From contig OW799233.1 in assembly GCA_941918925.1 (NCBI GenBank), forward strand, positions 83,954,055 through 84,018,054: DNA of 64,000 nucleotides, read 5' to 3'. The DNA is from Phyto melanocephala. Its lineage: Eukaryota; Arthropoda; Insecta; Diptera; Rhinophoridae. This document shows positions 58,708 to 64,000 of this stretch, one piece after another. Made by a program: the position numbers and the translations under genes. Numbering within the stretch: position 1 is the first letter of the stretch; every line of letters begins with the position of its first letter. Below the pieces are notes generated by a model. That model was given only the letters and a program-made list of their open reading frames with translations, made no database searches and was not told the origin of the DNA.

Positions 58708-60362
58708 TTTTTATACCCACCGTCCAAAAAGTGGCTCAAGGGTATATTCGTTGTGTCTCTCTGTTTGCAACACATCAAAGTCTAAAAAGCAAATATTTTC
58801 TTTATATAAATATATTTTTTAAGGACGAACTAGTTATGATCGTCCGTCTGTTGAAAGCATTAAAGAGCTCGAACTGGATAAGCTGATGGAATGAAATTTT
58901 ACCAGAATATTTCTTCATTGGTTTTGAAAATGAGCTAACTCGGGTTACTTAGAAGAGAATTATAGCTTGTAAAGTCTTACATCGAATTTTATGTAATTTT
59001 ATAACAACGTAAAAAAAATTTTCTCCAAAATTTTCTGAAATCAGTGCATTACGAAAGAAGTTATAGATCAAAATGTATAAACATTTACCCCTCACAGTGT
59101 TTTTTTTAGTATATAAAAGTTAAAGTGAAATAAAACCGAATGAATTATATGAACGATTCTTATCATTGACAGAAGTTACTTGTACGCCTACCTCTCACGT
59201 ATGGCATAAACTATTATAATATAAAAACTTTAAACGTCTAATAACCGACGCAATTATATCTACAATTTTTTATTTAGTAAATATTGCGTTTTTATTCTCA
59301 AAATTTCATTTATGTAACTTCCACAGCGTCTAAAACGATTTGTCTTTAACTTGTATAATTTCTACATAGTAAAATATTTTTAAAGAATTAAAGTCCCTAT
59401 GTTGCAATATATAAGCTGAATGAATTAGCAGAAATTACTAGGATACACCTATTTAACGCCTACCTCTAAAATAATGCTTAAAAGCTCATTAAACCGCCAA
59501 AAATAGATATACAGTACTGAAGTTTCATCGGTGTATTTTTCTTGCTAATAAAGAGTGTGTAAATTTGCGGTATATCCCGTTGAAAAATTAAAAACTAAGT
59601 CAACCAGGTGACTCATCTTACTGGCTTGCTTGGCTTCCAATCCTCCACCTAAAATCTCAATCATGTTTTTAAAAAAACTGTTGTCGGTACTTCATATTTG
59701 CTTAATAATGTTGTTGTTAAGCTTTTAAGCTCTTGTTGGATTATTGCTGTACACTTTCGATTTCAAAAAACCTCGCAAAAAATAGTCTGAAAGAGTCAAA
59801 TCACACGATGCTGGTGTTCAATTCACTACAAGAAATAATGTGATTTTCAAACTTTGCTTTCAAAAGATATATTGTTTCTGTTGATATGTAGTAAGTGGTG
59901 CCATCCTTTTGAAGCCACATATTCGCTACGGCTAAATGATAATTTTTTTCCACTAAAAGCTTTGTATCATTTTTCCCAATTTGATTGATCATTAGTACTT
60001 TCAACAGCACTTTAGCGTCTACTTAAATGGTACTGGTGTGAATCGGTCAATATGGTTCTAGTTATCACACAATATTATGATTTATACAAAATAAATCTTA
60101 TTATTCTTTATTATTCTTAATTATTCTAATTCTTACTCGTATATTATGAAACGTTGCACACACCTACTTTAGTATTTAACATTTTTTACAATTTATGTAT
60201 TTTTTTTATCAATTATGTTATTTTAAAAATAGGAAATATCATGCCAGTTGTGATTACAGTTGTTAACAAAGTATTAAACTTTTTGGTATAAAAGTTCTAT
60301 ACAAAATTGGCGGTGGGTATAAAAAATTCAGCACAGACGAATATAGTGCTATAATTTGTTCT
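58708..60362 (+). mobile_element. INE-1/mini-me-like element, B subfamily, copy B3, with mariner fossil
   Basis: The 5' end is TTTTTATACCCACCGTCC with GGCTCAAGGGTATA as partner. The 3' end is GGCGGTGGGTATAAAAAATT, a decayed hairpin (CAGCACAGACG) and AATATAGTGCTATAATTTG. The body shares CGTCCGTCTGTTGAAAGCA, AGTTATAGATCAAAATGTA and CTCACAGTGTTTTTT with B1 and B2 but is clearly more diverged. A decayed mariner sequence interrupts it at about 59560-60040. Non-coding otherwise. Confidence 0.7.
59560..60040 (-). pseudogene. Mariner transposase fossil inside B3
   Basis: Minus-strand frames give ANMWLQKDGTTYYISTETIY then LLKAKFENHIISC. After a frameshift comes TPASCDLTLSDYFLRGFLKS followed by KVYSNNPTRA. 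These are the second and third catalytic regions of mariner transposases (QDGATCHT... and SCDLTxxDYFLWG); both Asp positions are still present. The tail EILGGGLEAKQASKMSHLVD has the usual C-terminal pattern of CxxxxGGHxxDxVF-type proteins. Stops and frameshifts make it non-functional, and the terminal repeats are not identified. Confidence 0.75.
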
Positions 60363-61745
60363 ACGTGTCAAGAAATTTTGTATTGAAAAAATGTTTCTAT
60401 TAAATTGCACAACACTGTCAATGGTATATATATTTTTAATTGTGTCTTGAATCATCCCTTTGTTTGTGTAGAAGATTTAACATGATTTTTATTATTCACC
60501 CAAAATTTTGTGCAGAAAAATCCTAACAGGCACTTATAATTAAAACACCAAATATTTTGCAATTGATTCACTCACGAAAAGACACGAAAATTACACAAAA
60601 TTCTACACCTTCTTCAGGATACTTAAATCATAGAATATAATACATAACAATTGCGGCTTTTAAAGATTTTAGATGCCAATTATTAATATCCGTATCGATG
60701 TGATTAAAGCATGAACTTTGCAAACTTTAGGGTTAGCCGTTAGTTTTAAAATATTACATACATACACTTACTTCTGCTATTTCCTATTTCAGATTTTTCT
60801 TTAAAAAATTTCCTCTATTATTTAGCAGTTGTTTGCTAAATAGTGTAGAAATAATTCTTTTGAAGATATTAATTTGTTTTTCATTTAATCTAGTTTAATT
60901 TAAACTTAAAGACGTAAATATATACTCTGTTTAGTATTTTTATTAAAAGGATTTTCATATATCGTATATAATGGATTTTTGAAATGACTTTTACTTTATC
61001 TTAATATTTTCTTTAGCCTGCACCATTTTCCCTTACAAGTCTGCCTAAATTTTTTTTGTAAGTGTGATGAAAATAACTTATTTTCTATTTTTGTGAAACA
61101 CACACATGCATATACATAGATTTGAAAAAACATACATACTTAGAAATTCGTAGAACATTATCTTGGCGTCTAATTTCCTAATTATGAAGGAAACCCAAAA
61201 ATTGTGTCATTTTTTGAGTGATTTATGGATTTTGGAAATATGTCAAATATTTATATATTATATTTTAATACATATGAACATATTTCGAAAATATTTGTAT
61301 CTACATATAGTATATGCATGTGTGTATGTTTTTTGTTTTCCTTTTTTCTTGCTTGCTGTTATTAGAGTTCGCTTGTATGTATTTTTATTTAATATTTGCC
61401 ACTTTTTTGCCTCCATTTCTGACTTGTAACATTGCTTGGCAATATCCTGAGACCCTAACTTCGAACTTTGGCTCTCTTTGTTAGTGTTAGGTTGTTGTTA
61501 TTTTGTTTTACAATTAAATATTAATGCGTTGGAAAGATTTTATTTCGGTTTCTTAATCTTAATAATTTCAAAAATATCATAACTTATTTAATGTATTTGT
61601 TATATGTTTTTATACTATATTTACACGTAGATAAGTGATAACAAATATCTTCTGCTGTAATCAGTAATAATTAGTTACAAGTTCTTTAAGAAACAAGAAA
61701 ATAACCAATCGTATCGCTACTTAAAGATTTTATTTATAATCTGTT
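60363..61745. other. Non-coding AT-rich stretch
   Basis: No coding region is recognised. ATGT/ACAT-rich words lie near 61100-61140 and 61260-61330. Confidence 0.5.
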
Positions 61746-62888
61746 TTTATTATACCCTTCACACGACAGCGTAAAAAGGTATATAAAGGTTTGTCATTCC
61801 GTGTGAAATTTTTACAACTCCGACCCCATAAAGTATATTTATTTTCTGAAAGCTAGTGAATAGGGGAGACGGATTATGCTTAATCGTCCATCTGTCTGTC
61901 CATGTGTATGCTGAAATCAACTTTTTGAAGCCCCCGGACATCGCCGAGACCCATGTGAGGTACCAAACTATCAGAATTTGGTGTTGGAAATCAGCATAAC
62001 CACTTATAACTGTCTGAGATATTAGCAAATAAACACGACTGCCTCTGTTTTTTCGCTTATTTTTACCACAAATTTAAAATTTTCCAGTCCTAATATAATT
62101 TATAGACACGTTTGTTGCTATTTATAAATTTTATATGCCTCTGGAGATACTCATGAAAATTTTTGGACAAATTCGTCACTAAAGTTATACAAAGTTATAG
62201 GCAAAAATTATTTTAAGAAGTATATATTTTTTTAAATATATCAAAACTTTTAAAATCCGGAATAATTTTTAAATACACTTAAGATACCAAATTATAAGCC
62301 GTGATCTCAAAAATTATGTCTAAGAAAAGTTAAGAAATCGATTTGAAAGCAACTGAGATATAAGCACCAAATTACAACTTCTTTTGTGTTTTTTCTAAAA
62401 TTTACAAACGAAAATAGATATTTTTCAGTTTCCATATAACCACGAGAGCCAATATGTGAATCAAACGAAAGGGCTTGAGTATTAAAGTATTGTTTGATAT
62501 GGAAAGAAAAAATTTCAAGATGAAGTCATATATGAGTCAAATATAGTAGTTACGACTTAGTCCCCTTAACCCCCTCAATATTTGAATAAAAAAAACGCTC
62601 GACCAGTACAATGTAGTAAACAATAAAAAAGTGTAAAATCCAAGATGGCGTCTGAAACTAAATGGCGGAGCGAATTTTTTTAATTCCAACAATATGGCTT
62701 GACTAGAAGAATACGATTAACTATGTAGAACTTAAAATTCAAAGATGGCTTCGGAGAAAAATAAAGAAAATAGAGTATTATATGAGATTTAAAATCTAGG
62801 TTAAGATACGATGTGGTCATTATACCTATCCCATGATGAAGGGTAATATCAGATTCGGCACCGCCGAATATAGCGCTCCTACTAGTTT
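61746..62888 (+). mobile_element. INE-like element, A-related subfamily, copy A6
   Basis: The 5' end is TTATTATACCCTTCACACGA with AAAAAGGTATATAAAGG as partner. CCGACCCCATAAAGTATAT and a shortened CGTCCATCTGTCTGTCC core follow. The 3' end is GATGAAGGGTAATATCAG, hairpin ATTCGGC-ACC-GCCGAAT and terminal GCGCTCCTACTAGTTTT. The inner ~700 bp differ from A1/A3 but match A7, so A6 and A7 form a longer sub-subfamily. Phrases CCAAGATGGCGTCTG and AAAGATGGCTTCGG repeat near 62640 and 62742. No protein is encoded. Confidence 0.8.
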
Positions 62889-64000
62889 TGAAAAATATAA
62901 TAATGACAACTTGTGGAATGCCTTAAAAGTCTATTTGATAATTCAAATATTATTAAAGTAGTATTTAAACAAAAATAAAAAACAAGGATTTCTTATCAAT
63001 GTTATTTATTCGATCATTGAAAAGTTCCTGCATAGTGTAAGTTAAATACGAAAATAGATTTATAAGGCACACGTACACATATAAAAAGACATTAAGCATA
63101 TAGTAATTTTTTTTTATTTAATTAAATCATTTAAATGTTTCCAATTATACAATTAACAACGGGTTTATTTCATTACATATTTCATAAGGCAATTCAAAAA
63201 TATTTTTGAGAATTTCTTATATTCTATACGAATGATTAAGCAATATATTTTTCCATTGTTTTAATTTTTTGTTTTTTATGTCTTATTGTGAGAGTGCCAA
63301 ATTAGAAATTTTTGTGTAGTCGTTTGTAAAATCATTAAGGCTTTTGTAAAACAGCGTAATAAAGTAAACCACGTAATTAGGTATTATTAATTTTGTATGA
63401 AGTCACTGAGTTTTATAACTTATAATTAACTGCAAACATCGGTACAAAAAATTTTGTATCAAGACGTTGAAAGCTGTATGAGCATGGACGCATCATTAAT
63501 GTTGAGCAGATTATAGCAGCAGTATAAAAATTTTTGCAAAAATCACATAAAAAAGAAAATTTTCTGACAAGTATGGTGACATTTTTGTCTTAGTTTTTAT
63601 CTACTCATACACTTCTTTTCTCACATTCTAATGTTGAATTATTAAAATACATCCTTGCAGTTGTGGAACTGATCTTAAACTATTTTATTTATCTATATAT
63701 ATATTTTTATGTAAGTTAATAAGTTCTTATGTGTATATAAATGTATGAATATATATATGATTGTTGGTATCGTAGCTTTGAAAATTTTAATTTTCACATT
63801 TTCTTACTGATTAACAGAAGGAACAATAATATTTATATCTTTTGGAAGCCTCTGGTAGTAAACCTAGGCACCCAAACAACGCAAATATCTTCTACCATAT
63901 AACCTGGAAACTATAAAGAAGAGAGTTTTTAAATATTTTTTATAAATTATCGTGCATAGACGGTATTAAATAGGCCAGTCGAAACTAGAGAAATATAAAC
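62889..64000. other. Non-coding AT-rich stretch to window end
   Basis: Only AT-rich DNA with TATA repeats (63690-63710, 63750-63760) and no coding region or element end. Confidence 0.5.

Noticed and set aside
1..64000. CRISPR arrays, operons, bacterial genes
   Set aside because: No regularly spaced direct repeats and no bacterial-type coding; the content is clearly eukaryotic.

Overview
The window is AT-rich insect nuclear DNA, most likely from a higher fly (a calyptrate such as a blowfly or house-fly relative is my inference; the species is not determinable here). The reasons are the many CAA/TTG and CA/TG simple repeats, the dense remains of mariner, hAT and non-LTR elements, and above all two subfamilies of short elements with TATACCC...GGGTATA subterminal inverted repeats, GTCC/GTCT microsatellite cores and a 3' hairpin ending in ACTTGTTT. 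That is the architecture of the dipteran mini-me / INE-1 (DINE-1) / Helentron-associated interspersed elements. I find no convincing host protein-coding exon, tRNA or rRNA in 64 kb. The window is best read as one large intron or intergenic region that has collected transposons.

Layout. 0.8-5.6 kb: an A-type INE-like element, then a B-type one (2995-5613) carrying two nested insertions, a TA-flanked MITE and a mariner-like fragment. 9.8 kb: a small TA-flanked MITE. 17.2-20.4 kb: a second B-type element, which supplies the empty sites for the first, and an A-type element with a second copy of the same MITE. 22-24.4 kb: a small mariner-type MITE split by a 2.3 kb hAT element with a perfect 8-bp target duplication; the hAT carries a dead transposase and a further inverted-repeat insert. 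24.9 and 30.3-32.5 kb: more A-type copies, including a head-to-head pair that shares one terminal hairpin. 29.3 and 58.4 kb: hammerhead-ribozyme-like motifs. 39.2 kb: a canonical Helitron 3' end. 43.5-44.9 kb: an unclassified 1.5 kb element with 11-bp TIRs and a 4-bp duplication.

45-60 kb: a mariner element converted to a foldback by an inverted duplication of its own 3' end (45022-45943); a 1.1 kb CACTG-ended foldback element with 3-bp duplications and an internal 210-bp tandem duplication (46648-47736); a 5'-truncated non-LTR reverse transcriptase (48.6-49.4 kb); a short mariner deletion derivative (51920-52459); a badly decayed non-LTR C-terminal region (53.9-54.7 kb); and a third B-type element with a mariner fossil inside it (58.7-60.4 kb). 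An A-type element closes the window at 61.7-62.9 kb.

No genes cooperate here. The interest lies in nested insertion history, transposon structural conversion and possible ribozyme relics. Most non-element sequence is simple AT-rich DNA in which I see nothing codeable.
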